Assembly (NCBI GenBank): GCA_016868955.1
Contig: VGFF01000062.1
Span: 1-12,581 of the forward strand
Direction of reading: 5' to 3'
DNA length: 12,581 bases
DNA from: Armatimonadota bacterium
GTDB taxonomy: Bacteria > Sysuimicrobiota > Sysuimicrobiia > Sysuimicrobiales > VGFF01
Both the position numbers and the translations under genes were made by a program. The notes under the pieces are model-generated. The model had not been told where the DNA came from and did not search any database. It saw only the letters and a program-made list of their open reading frames with translations. This document shows, in pieces, positions 1 through 6,339 of the stretch (positions within the stretch are counted from its first letter, which is position 1; every line of letters starts with the position of its first letter).

Positions 1-43
1 CGTTGCCGTGACCATGGCCGTTGCCGTGACCATGGCCGTTGCC
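1..43. repeat. 18-bp tandem repeat encoding Gly/Asn/His residues
   Basis: Positions 1-18 and 19-36 are identical 18-base units, and 37-43 begin a third copy before it diverges. Read on the minus strand in the nrdJ frame, each unit encodes a six-residue block of Gly, Asn and His (NGHGHG type). The array touches the left edge, so its true copy number is unknown. Confidence 0.9.
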
Positions 44-2338
44 ATTGCCGGGGGCCGGCTGCGCCGGCCCTTCCGCTTCGTCAGCGGTTGGGTCACGGAA
101 GCGCAGCCGCTCCTGACGGGCGCGCGACAGCGGCTCGGGTAGTGCCGTCGCGCGCGGGAACGCCTTGTCGGGGCGGAACGAATCGCCGTAGAGCATGCGG
201 CCGAGCGCCAGCGCGACCGCCTGCGAGATCGTCGTCACGCGCACGACCGTGCCGTCCTCGGCGCGGTCCAGCGCCATCTCCTTGGACTGCACGCGCCAGA
301 GCTGCTCGATGACCTCGCGCGGGTCGACGCCGGTGCGCATCGACAGCGACGCCAGGCGTCCGATCGCCTCCGCTTCGGCATCGAGGGACTCGACGAAGAT
401 CTCGCACGTCCCCATCTCGTCCTCGTTGATGGTGACGTAGATCCGGCCGCGAGGGGTCTCGATCCGCTCCGTTCGACCGTGCGTTACTTTCGGTCGTTGG
501 CGCGCGGTAACCGCACCACGCGCCGGCTCGGCGGCCGCCGTGGCGGCCTGGGGCTGCGTCTGTTGCTGCATCTTTGCGTCGGTGATCAAGACCCCTTCGC
601 GACTTCCTTCGCGATACACCGTGATGCCCTTGCAGCCGAGCTTCCACGCCAGGAAGTAGACGTTTGCGACGTCCTCCAGCGTCGCAGACTCGGGCAGGTT
701 CACGGTGCTGCTAATGCTGTGATCGATGTGCTTCTGGATCGCCGCTTGCATGCGCACGCGCATCTCGGCCTCGATCTTGTGCGCCGTCACGAACATCGGC
801 GGCAGCTGCGCTTCGTCGGTGAGGCCGAAGCGATCCATGTAGACCTTGACGAGCGGGTGATAGACCCTGAAGTACTCCTGGCTCAGCGATTCCGACCGCC
901 GCGTGTACGACAGGTCGAAGATCGGCTCGACGCCGCTCGTCGTGCCGGCGAGCGCGGCGCCGCTGCCAACCGGCGGCACGGTGAGCAGCGCGACGTTGCG
1001 CAAACCGTGACGCTCGACGCGGGATCGCACGCGCTCGTCGAGCGTCGCCAGAAACGGGCTGCGCAGGTGCTCCTCGCGATCGTAGCCGGGGAAGGTCCCC
1101 TTTTCGACGCCGAGGCTGACGGATTCATCGTAGACGGTGTTCTTGATCCGCGCGAACATCGCGTCGACGAACGACACGGCCTCGTCGGTGTCGTACTGCA
1201 AGCCCATCTTGACGAGCATGTCGCCCATGCCTGTGAAGCCGACGCCGATGCGCCGCGAATGCAGGCTCGCCGAGCGCTGCTGCGGCAGGGGATGCTTGTC
1301 GGCGTTGTAGTCGAGCACGTTGTCGAGGAACCGGGTCGCGTATCGCAGCGCCGTCTCGAGGTTCGCCCAATCGACGCGGGCGCGGTCGCCAAACTCGTCG
1401 AGCACGAACTCCGCGAGGTTGACGTTGCCGAGGCAGCAGCACCCGTATGGCTCGAGCGGTATCTCGCTGCACGGGTTCGTCGTGATCACGTTCATGCCGT
1501 TGTATTCGGAGGTCGACCACTTCTTGATCGAGTCCCAGAAGATCAGGCCGGGCTCGGCGTGGTCGCGGGCGCCGATGATCAGCTCCTCCCAGAGGTCGCG
1601 GGCGCGGATCGTCGTGCCGTATTCGGTCTTGGCGTTCTCGAAGTGCAAACGGTAGTCTTCGTCGCGCTCGACCGCGGTCATGAAGTCGTCCTTGATCAGC
1701 ACGCTGATGTTCGCGTACCGCACCTTGTCGAGGTTGCGCTTGACCTTCGTGAACTCGAGCACGTCCGGGTGGTCGTTTGCGATCGTGATCATCAACGCGC
1801 CGCGGCGCCCGGCTTGGCCGATGGTGCCGGTCGTCGTCGACATCAGCTCCGTGAACGACACGGCGCCGCTGCTCGTGATCGCGGCGTTGTTGACGGACGT
1901 TCCGCGCGGGCGCAGGACGCTGATGTCACCGCCGACGCCGCCGCCGAACGAATACGTGCGGCCGGCCTCCTTGCACCACTCGAAGATCTCCTCCAACGAA
2001 TCGCCGTGGATCGGGATGACGTAGCAGTTCAACAGCGTGACGCGCCGGGAATTTCCGGCGCCGAACATGATGCGGCCGCCGGGCACGAACCGGAAATCGG
2101 ACAGCAGCCACTCGAACTTGCCGGCCCACTCCGCCTGCTTCTCCAACGTCGGTTCGACGGACGCCAGCTCGCGCGCGACGCGCCGCCACATTTCGACCGG
2201 CGTGCACTCGACCGGGTTCCCGTCCTCGTCGCGCAACGCGTACTTGTCCTGGAAGACGCGCGCCCGCAGGTCGTCGCCCTTGAAGTAACGCAGCGTCTCT
2301 TCAAAGAGAGGGGGCTTCGATTTCGTTTTCGGCTGCAT
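1..2338 (-). CDS. nrdJ: Adenosylcobalamin-dependent (class II) ribonucleotide reductase, 3' end cut by window edge
   Basis: This enzyme reduces ribonucleotides to deoxyribonucleotides using B12 to make the active-site thiyl radical. From ATG 2338 the frame is open to the left edge (779 codons, no stop). An AAGGAG ribosome binding site at 2345-2350 lies 6 bases upstream of the start. Visible catalytic parts are LLNCYVIPI (redox Cys105), SFGGGVGGDISVLRPRG (about 130-146), TTNPCSEIPL with radical Cys290 and Glu292, CCCLGNVNL (Cys300-302, holding the second redox Cys), and GSGAALAGTTSGVEP (about 458-471). The ITVYREGSRE stretch at 572-581 is typical of class II enzymes. A Gln/Ala-rich linker (590-604) leads to a TSCPD-like domain (about 615-715, YVTINEDE) that lacks its usual cysteines. 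The visible end is a Gly/Asn/His repeat (764-779). The C-terminal CxxC arm expected in this family would lie beyond the edge. Family assignment is firm. Confidence 0.96.
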   Translation of the reverse strand, partial: MQPKTKSKPPLFEETLRYFKGDDLRARVFQDKYALRDEDGNPVECTPVEMWRRVARELASVEPTLEKQAEWAGKFEWLLSDFRFVPGGRIMFGAGNSRRVTLLNCYVIPIHGDSLEEIFEWCKEAGRTYSFGGGVGGDISVLRPRGTSVNNAAITSSGAVSFTELMSTTTGTIGQAGRRGALMITIANDHPDVLEFTKVKRNLDKVRYANISVLIKDDFMTAVERDEDYRLHFENAKTEYGTTIRARDLWEELIIGARDHAEPGLIFWDSIKKWSTSEYNGMNVITTNPCSEIPLEPYGCCCLGNVNLAEFVLDEFGDRARVDWANLETALRYATRFLDNVLDYNADKHPLPQQRSASLHSRRIGVGFTGMGDMLVKMGLQYDTDEAVSFVDAMFARIKNTVYDESVSLGVEKGTFPGYDREEHLRSPFLATLDERVRSRVERHGLRNVALLTVPPVGSGAALAGTTSGVEPIFDLSYTRRSESLSQEYFRVYHPLVKVYMDRFGLTDEAQLPPMFVTAHKIEAEMRVRMQAAIQKHIDHSISSTVNLPESATLEDVANVYFLAWKLGCKGITVYREGSREGVLITDAKMQQQTQPQAATAAAEPARGAVTARQRPKVTHGRTERIETPRGRIYVTINEDEMGTCEIFVESLDAEAEAIGRLASLSMRTGVDPREVIEQLWRVQSKEMALDRAEDGTVVRVTTISQAVALALGRMLYGDSFRPDKAFPRATALPEPLSRARQERLRFRDPTADEAEGPAQPAPGNGNGHGHGNGHGHGN

Positions 2339-2344
2339 CGTCTG

Positions 2345-2350
2345 CTCCTT
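2345..2350 (-). promoter_or_regulatory. Ribosome binding site of nrdJ
   Basis: AAGGAG on the minus strand, 6 bases before ATG 2338. It fixes the start of the reductase, whose frame has no better start nearby. Confidence 0.85.
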
Positions 2351-2417
2351 GGCCTTCGTTGAATTCCGTAGCGGCGAGACTGTCGCGTCGCCGTATCGAG
2401 CGAAACAACCCCACGAC

Positions 2418-2438
2418 CGGGGCGATGCCAAGGCCCCG
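2418..2438 (-). other. GC-rich hairpin between nrdR and nrdJ
   Basis: In the 109-base gap between nrdR and nrdJ, CGGGGC (2418-2423) can pair with GCCCCG (2433-2438): a 6-bp all-GC stem with a 9-base loop. On the transcript it is followed by GTTGTTT rather than a clean U tract, so it is a weak terminator or attenuator candidate, or an RNA-processing or stability element. The remainder of the gap shows only the nrdJ ribosome binding site. Confidence 0.35.
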
Positions 2439-2447
2439 TGCCGTCCG

Positions 2448-2972
2448 CTAGTGTCTGCCGGAGACCTTGGTGTCGGCCGGCAGCAGCGGGATCTGTTTGA
2501 GGTGAAGCTCTTCCCGTTGCTTTTGCGCGCGAAGCCGCTCGACTTCCTCCACGAGGCTATCGGCGTCGCCGAAGCGCCGGTACTCGGAAGCAAACCGGAC
2601 GAACGCGATCTCATCGAGCGGCCGCAGGCGTTCGACCACCTGCTCGCCGATCTCGCTGGACGGGACCTCGGCCTCGCCGCGTAGGCGAAGCGCCCGTTCG
2701 ATGTCGGCAGCCAGCGCCTCCAGCCTCTCGGTCGCGACCGGGCGCTTGCCGCGCGCGCGCAGCAAGCCGGCGAGGATCTTCGTCCGATCGAAGGGCTCGC
2801 GGCGGCCGTCGCGCTTGACCACGATCAGCGGCACCAATTCGATGCGCTCGTACGTCGTGAAGCGCTTCTCGCAGCGCAAGCACTCACGCCGCCGCCGGAT
2901 CGAGGCACTGTCCTCGACGGGACGCGAGTCGAACACCTTGCTCTCTTCGAACCCGCAGTAAGCACATCGCAT
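2448..2972 (-). CDS. nrdR: NrdR transcriptional repressor of ribonucleotide reductase genes
   Basis: A 174-residue NrdR, slightly longer than the usual 150-160. The N-terminal zinc ribbon is MRCAYCGF...ECLRCEKRFTTYE, with zinc ligands Cys3, Cys6, Cys31 and Cys34 and the DSRP and IRRRREC signatures between them. An ATP-cone domain follows (about 46-136: VKRDGRREPFDRTKI at 52-66, and FASEYRRF near 127-134). In this family the ATP cone senses ATP/dATP and switches DNA binding at NrdR boxes. The tail (about 141-174) is charged and likely helical. The start at ATG 2972 is fixed by the MRC zinc ribbon; only a weak AGGGG lies about 10 bases upstream. It sits 109 bases upstream of nrdJ on the same strand, and two NrdR-box-like sites lie about 120-165 bases upstream of its start, which suggests autoregulation of an nrdR-nrdJ operon. 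Confidence 0.97.
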   Translation of the reverse strand: MRCAYCGFEESKVFDSRPVEDSASIRRRRECLRCEKRFTTYERIELVPLIVVKRDGRREPFDRTKILAGLLRARGKRPVATERLEALAADIERALRLRGEAEVPSSEIGEQVVERLRPLDEIAFVRFASEYRRFGDADSLVEEVERLRAQKQREELHLKQIPLLPADTKVSGRH

Positions 2973-3091
2973 CGGAGAGTGACCCCTGGGCCGCCTGGGA
3001 ATGAAGGCCTTCCGTAGGTCCGTATCGATCCGGACGAAACAGACCGGGCACCGAGCACAATACCCAGCCCAATCGAACGCACTCGGTTATT

Positions 3092-3107
3092 TACCCATAT
3101 GTGGGGG
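3092..3107. promoter_or_regulatory. NrdR-box-like operator, promoter-distal copy (box 1)
   Basis: The core CCATATGTGG (3095-3104) matches 7 of 10 positions of the NrdR-box core CwATATaTwG. The outer flanks fit poorly. It lies about 120 bases upstream of nrdR, and its centre is 31 bp from that of box 2, the spacing known for paired NrdR boxes. Matching by eye only. Confidence 0.65.
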
Positions 3108-3122
3108 GTATCCTGCCAGCAT

Positions 3123-3138
3123 TGACCACATATTGTGC
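3123..3138. promoter_or_regulatory. NrdR-box-like operator, promoter-proximal copy (box 2)
   Basis: The core CCACATATTG (3126-3135) reads CAATATGTGG on the minus strand, matching 8 of 10 core consensus positions. It differs from the box 1 core at one base. About 11 of 16 positions fit the full consensus. The pair sits in the only intergenic region upstream of nrdR and nrdJ. Confidence 0.7.
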
Positions 3139-3146
3139 ACAACTTC

Positions 3147-3155
3147 TGTGGGTAA
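3147..3155 (-). promoter_or_regulatory. Possible DnaA box near the nrdR operators
   Basis: TTACCCACA on the minus strand differs from the classical DnaA box TTATCCACA at one position. It lies 9 bases beyond NrdR box 2. DnaA control of reductase genes is known in E. coli (nrdAB), but a single 9-mer with one mismatch is weak evidence. Confidence 0.25.
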
Positions 3156-3260
3156 CGATAGAAACTACCCATCGTCTTCCTCGAAAATTCGATTTTGCAC
3201 AACCGAGATTGATTGGACAGCGGCCGCCCCGCCTCGGTGCGGATGCCCTCTCCGCCTGGG

Positions 3261-4424
3261 CTATGCGCGAAAGATCACGGCCTCGCGGCGCAGCAAGGCC
3301 ACCGCCAGGAGCAGGCCAAATCCAGTGTAGGCCGCACAGGCGGCGAGCGTCAGCGCGAGCGCCGCCGGGTCCACACGCCCGAAAAGCACGCCGCGCATGG
3401 CGACGACGACGTTGACGAACGGCACGACCGCCAGCCATAGGCTGCTCAGCACGCCTTCCAGCGTCGACGCCGCGACGCCGCCGATCATGACGAGCAGCAG
3501 CAACGGCACGCCGTATTGATTAGCCTCGCGCATCGACCGCGCGAAGAAGCTCAGCGCCAGGAGCCAGGCAGCCGCCATCGCCGCGATCGCGAAGGCGCAC
3601 GCGGCGAGCAGCAGCACCGCGCCGGCGCGGAGCGCCGGGCGGGCGGCGGCGTCGAACCAAGCGGCCGGCGCGAGCGCCGTGACGACGGTCTGCGACATGC
3701 CGGCGACGAACGTGGACGCGAGCGCGAGCGCCAACGTCGCGGCGAACTTGCCGATGACGAGCGCCGGCCGCGCCACTGGCGCCGACAGCAGGGCCTCCAG
3801 CGTGCCGCGCTCTTTTTCGCCGGCGCCGACGTCGGAGGCGACGTGCGACGCCCCGGTCAGCGCCCACACCGCGAGCAGCAAGGGCAGCAGCAGAGAGAGC
3901 ACGAGGCCGCCGCCGCCGGCGGGGATGGGCTCCTCGTGGACCTCGACGGGCGACAATGCCGCCCGCGAAAGGCCGCGTTGTTGGAGACGTTGCTCGACGA
4001 CCGACAGCGAGAACTTCGCGACCGCCTGAAACACCTTTTGCTTGGCGAACAGCGAGTTCTGATCCGCCGGGTTGTAACGGACGACGATCCGCGAGCGGCC
4101 GCGCGCCAATTGCGCGGTAAAGTCGGGCGGCACGATGATCACGGCCTGCACGGCCCCGCGCCGCAACGCCGCTTCGGGATCGGAGGCAGCGACGACGCGG
4201 ATGAGCTTTTCCAACTGGGCGCCGTAGACGAGGTCGCCGCCCCACTCGGCGCCGACAACCGCGACCGGCGACGGCTGCTCTCGCTGATCCGCTGTCCAGC
4301 CGGGAACGAGCACGGACAGCGTCGGCGCCAGCAGCGCCGGCAGCAAGAACCCGAGCAAGAGCGTGCGGCGATCCCGCAGGATGTCGAGCAGCTCCTTGCG
4401 GAGCACAACGAGGGCGGCGCTCAC
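3261..4424 (-). CDS. ABC-2 type exporter permease, NatB-like
   Basis: The membrane subunit of an ABC exporter, 387 residues. It opens with the cytoplasmic signature KELLDILRDRR (10-20) and a first membrane segment at about 21-40. A soluble extracytoplasmic region (about 41-170) and a cluster of hydrophobic segments (about 173-192, 222-252, 265-294, 305-320, 328-345, 355-377) follow. GEKERGTLEALLSAPV (202-217) is the hallmark of the NatB/ABC-2 exporter family. The start is GTG 4424, whose GTGA overlaps the ATPase stop, with GGGAG at 4431-4435 six bases upstream. An upstream in-frame ATG at 4595 would lie inside the ATPase gene and is rejected. Pairing with the ATPase is secure. The substrate is not: Na+ extrusion is only suggested by the NatB resemblance, and drugs or lipids are possible. 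Confidence 0.9.
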   Translation of the reverse strand: MSAALVVLRKELLDILRDRRTLLLGFLLPALLAPTLSVLVPGWTADQREQPSPVAVVGAEWGGDLVYGAQLEKLIRVVAASDPEAALRRGAVQAVIIVPPDFTAQLARGRSRIVVRYNPADQNSLFAKQKVFQAVAKFSLSVVEQRLQQRGLSRAALSPVEVHEEPIPAGGGGLVLSLLLPLLLAVWALTGASHVASDVGAGEKERGTLEALLSAPVARPALVIGKFAATLALALASTFVAGMSQTVVTALAPAAWFDAAARPALRAGAVLLLAACAFAIAAMAAAWLLALSFFARSMREANQYGVPLLLLVMIGGVAASTLEGVLSSLWLAVVPFVNVVVAMRGVLFGRVDPAALALTLAACAAYTGFGLLLAVALLRREAVIFRA

Positions 4425-5161
4425 ACGACGCTCCCGGCGCCCGCCAGGCGGACGAAGATCTCCTCGAGTTCGCCGCCCTCGCCGCGCAGCTCGGCGAGCG
4501 TGCCGATGCCGCGGACGCGGCCATCGCCGAGGATGACGACGCGATCGCAGAGGCGCTCCACTTCGGCCATCAAATGCGTCGACAGGAGGATGCATTTGCC
4601 CGCGTCGCGGAGGCCGGCGAGCGCGCGTCGGACCGTGCGCGCCGCGACCACGTCCAGCCCGGCGGTCGGCTCGTCGAGCAGCAGCACAATCGGATTGCGC
4701 AGCAACGCGCGCGCGAGCGCGACGCGCTGCTTCATGCCGCGAGAGAACGGTTCGCAGCGCCGGTCGATGAACGCGCCGAGATCGAGCAGCGCCGACAGCC
4801 CCTCGATGCGCCGCTCGAGATCCTCGCCGGCGAGCCCGTGCAACCGGCCGGCGTAGCGGAGCGCTTCCCGCGCCGTCAGCCGCCCGTATAGCCCGGCCGC
4901 TTCCGGGAGAACTCCGAGCGCGCGGCGGGCGTCCTGCGGCGACGTCGCGACATCGGCGCCCGCGACCTCGGCGCGCCCGGCAGTCGGCCGCAGCAGCGTC
5001 GACAGGATACGCATCGTCGTCGTCTTGCCGGCGCCGTTCGGGCCGAGAACGCCCAGAATCTCCCCTTCGCGCGCCTCGAAACTGACGTCGGTGAGCGCCG
5101 CGAACGTCCCGAAGCGCTTCGCCAGACGTTCGGCTCGCACGAGCACGCGGGCAGACTTCAA
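4421..5161 (-). CDS. ABC exporter ATP-binding subunit (NatA-like)
   Basis: The ATPase that drives the adjacent permease, about 246 residues. Motifs, numbered from TTG 5161, are Walker A GPNGAGKTT (40-48), LPEAAGLY with Glu in the Q-loop position (about 85-92), signature FSRGMKQR (139-146), Walker B LLLDEPTAGLD (160-170) and the switch His in STHL (His196). The SRGMKQ signature is typical of ABC-2 exporter ATPases. The start is uncertain: TTG 5161 gives a TTGA overlap with the protease stop, matching the 4-base overlaps elsewhere in this cluster, while GTG 5146 or GTG 5140 would give a shorter N-terminus more usual for the family. None has a clear ribosome binding site, so coupling to the protease gene seems likely. 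The C-terminus overlaps the permease start (GTGA). Confidence 0.93.
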   Translation of the reverse strand: MKSARVLVRAERLAKRFGTFAALTDVSFEAREGEILGVLGPNGAGKTTTMRILSTLLRPTAGRAEVAGADVATSPQDARRALGVLPEAAGLYGRLTAREALRYAGRLHGLAGEDLERRIEGLSALLDLGAFIDRRCEPFSRGMKQRVALARALLRNPIVLLLDEPTAGLDVVAARTVRRALAGLRDAGKCILLSTHLMAEVERLCDRVVILGDGRVRGIGTLAELRGEGGELEEIFVRLAGAGSVV

Positions 5162-6333
5162 GAGCGTCCGAACGGAACGAGCTGCGTGAGCAAGCGTAGG
5201 AGATTGAAACCCTGATATTGGCTTGGGTGCGGCAACGCGAGGAGCAAGATCACGACGAGCACGACGCCGAGCGCGTTTCGCGTCGCCGCCGGCGTCGAGA
5301 CGTCGTTGAGCGGCCCCTGGTGGAACCCGCGCGACAGCAGGAACCACAGCAGCAGCGCCATCGGCAGCAGACCCATCAGCAACAACACGACGACGGCGAG
5401 ATACGACGTCAGGCGATGCCAGCGCGGCCCCATCAGCGCGCGCGCTATGTGGCCGCCGTCGAGCATCGAGCCCGGCAGCAGGTTCAATCCAGTAACGAGA
5501 AAGCCGACGACGGCCGCGTCGGTCAGCGGATCAGTGTAGGGGATCGCGTTCGGCGGCAAGTGGACGGTACGCTGCATCAGCTCCTCGACGATCCACGGAT
5601 AGAACGGCAGAGTCGGCAGAGACGAGAGGAACGGGCGCACCTGCGCGAGGTCGAGGACGACCGTCCGCTGCAGGCCGACGAACAACACCGGGATGGCTAG
5701 CAGGATGCCGGCGAGCGGACCGGAAGCGCCGAGATCAAACAACCCATCGCGATCCGGCGCTGGCTCGCGCGTCATGATCACCGCGCCCATAGTCCCAAAT
5801 GAGAACTGGCCGAAGATCAGCGGCGGAAATGGGATGAAGTACGGCCAGGACGCGTCGATGTGGTGGACGCGGGACGCGATCTTGTGGCCCATCTCATGGG
5901 CGCCGAGGATCAGCAGCAAGCCGAGGCTGAAGGTGATCCCGTCGACGACCGGATTGGGCATGTATCCGGCCCGCAGCACCGCGGTCGGAACTTGGGCCAG
6001 CAGCTCCGCGAACCGTTGCGATCCGAGGTAGGCGGTGAAAAACGTCGTGACGACCGTCGCCGCGAGCAGGAGCAGATTGAGGCGAACGTTCGTGCCGGCG
6101 CGCCGCGGCTCCGACGCCAGCGTCAGGACGATGCGGTCCTCGCGCTGCCGCAGGAACGGCAGATACCCGTACTCGCGCATGAGCACGCGGAACTGCCAAA
6201 AACGGTCCGCGAGGTCGGGCGCGTCGGCGACGATGAACGTCGGGCGCCCTTCCTCGAGCGCAACCTCTTCGACGGGGAAGTACCGACCGACCGTGGCGCT
6301 CAGCTCGGCCGGAACATCGGGTGCGAGCTCCAT
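5158..6333 (-). CDS. M50 family (site-2 protease type, EGY-like) membrane metalloprotease
   Basis: A 391-residue polytopic intramembrane zinc protease. A soluble N-terminal domain (about 1-82) precedes a membrane segment at 84-103. Zinc motif HEMGH (His146, Glu147, His150) lies in a hydrophobic helix. The second motif, NLLPGSMLDGGH (284-295), supplies the third ligand Asp292. FDLGASGPLAG (199-209) is typical of the EGY/cyanobacterial branch of M50. Further membrane segments lie at about 206-221, 273-287, 309-333 and 353-367. No PDZ domain is visible, unlike RseP or SpoIVFB relatives. The start at ATG 6333 lies 6 bases after the ftsZ stop and has only a weak AGG nearby. The position directly behind ftsZ and ahead of the ABC pair suggests co-expression with division genes. 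The substrate is unknown; a membrane-bound regulator or division protein is possible. Confidence 0.93.
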   Translation of the reverse strand: MELAPDVPAELSATVGRYFPVEEVALEEGRPTFIVADAPDLADRFWQFRVLMREYGYLPFLRQREDRIVLTLASEPRRAGTNVRLNLLLLAATVVTTFFTAYLGSQRFAELLAQVPTAVLRAGYMPNPVVDGITFSLGLLLILGAHEMGHKIASRVHHIDASWPYFIPFPPLIFGQFSFGTMGAVIMTREPAPDRDGLFDLGASGPLAGILLAIPVLFVGLQRTVVLDLAQVRPFLSSLPTLPFYPWIVEELMQRTVHLPPNAIPYTDPLTDAAVVGFLVTGLNLLPGSMLDGGHIARALMGPRWHRLTSYLAVVVLLLMGLLPMALLLWFLLSRGFHQGPLNDVSTPAATRNALGVVLVVILLLALPHPSQYQGFNLLRLLTQLVPFGRS

Positions 6334-6339
6334 CGGTGC

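Larger units (their letters stand above)
2973..3260. promoter_or_regulatory. Intergenic region upstream of nrdR; probable promoter and leader
   Basis: This 288-base stretch has no supported gene. It is clearly more AT-rich between about 3085 and 3215 than the surrounding coding DNA, which fits a promoter. It contains the two NrdR-box-like sites, a DnaA-box-like TTACCCACA on the minus strand (3147-3155), the perfect palindrome TTGTGCACAA (3133-3142) and a TCGAA/TTCGA inverted repeat (3181-3192). I could not pick a convincing -35/-10 pair by eye. I see no strong intrinsic terminator for the ABC permease upstream, and no cobalamin riboswitch. Confidence 0.6.

Noticed and set aside
1..36. CRISPR-like or mobile-element repeat at the left edge
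   Set aside because: The 18-bp units are adjacent without spacers and in frame with nrdJ, so they are a coding repeat.
479..2362. A 627-codon plus-strand frame opposite nrdJ
   Set aside because: It is codon-aligned antisense to the reductase, has no family resemblance, and is expected where GC-rich third positions remove stops on the other strand.
2973..3260. Cobalamin riboswitch upstream of the B12-dependent reductase
   Set aside because: No B12-box-like conserved segment was seen, and the region is dominated by NrdR-type sites. A covariance-model search for the cobalamin riboswitch would decide.
3203..3260. Intrinsic terminator after the ABC permease
   Set aside because: GC-rich runs and a distant CCGAG/CTCGG pair exist, but no compact stem followed by a T run on the minus strand.
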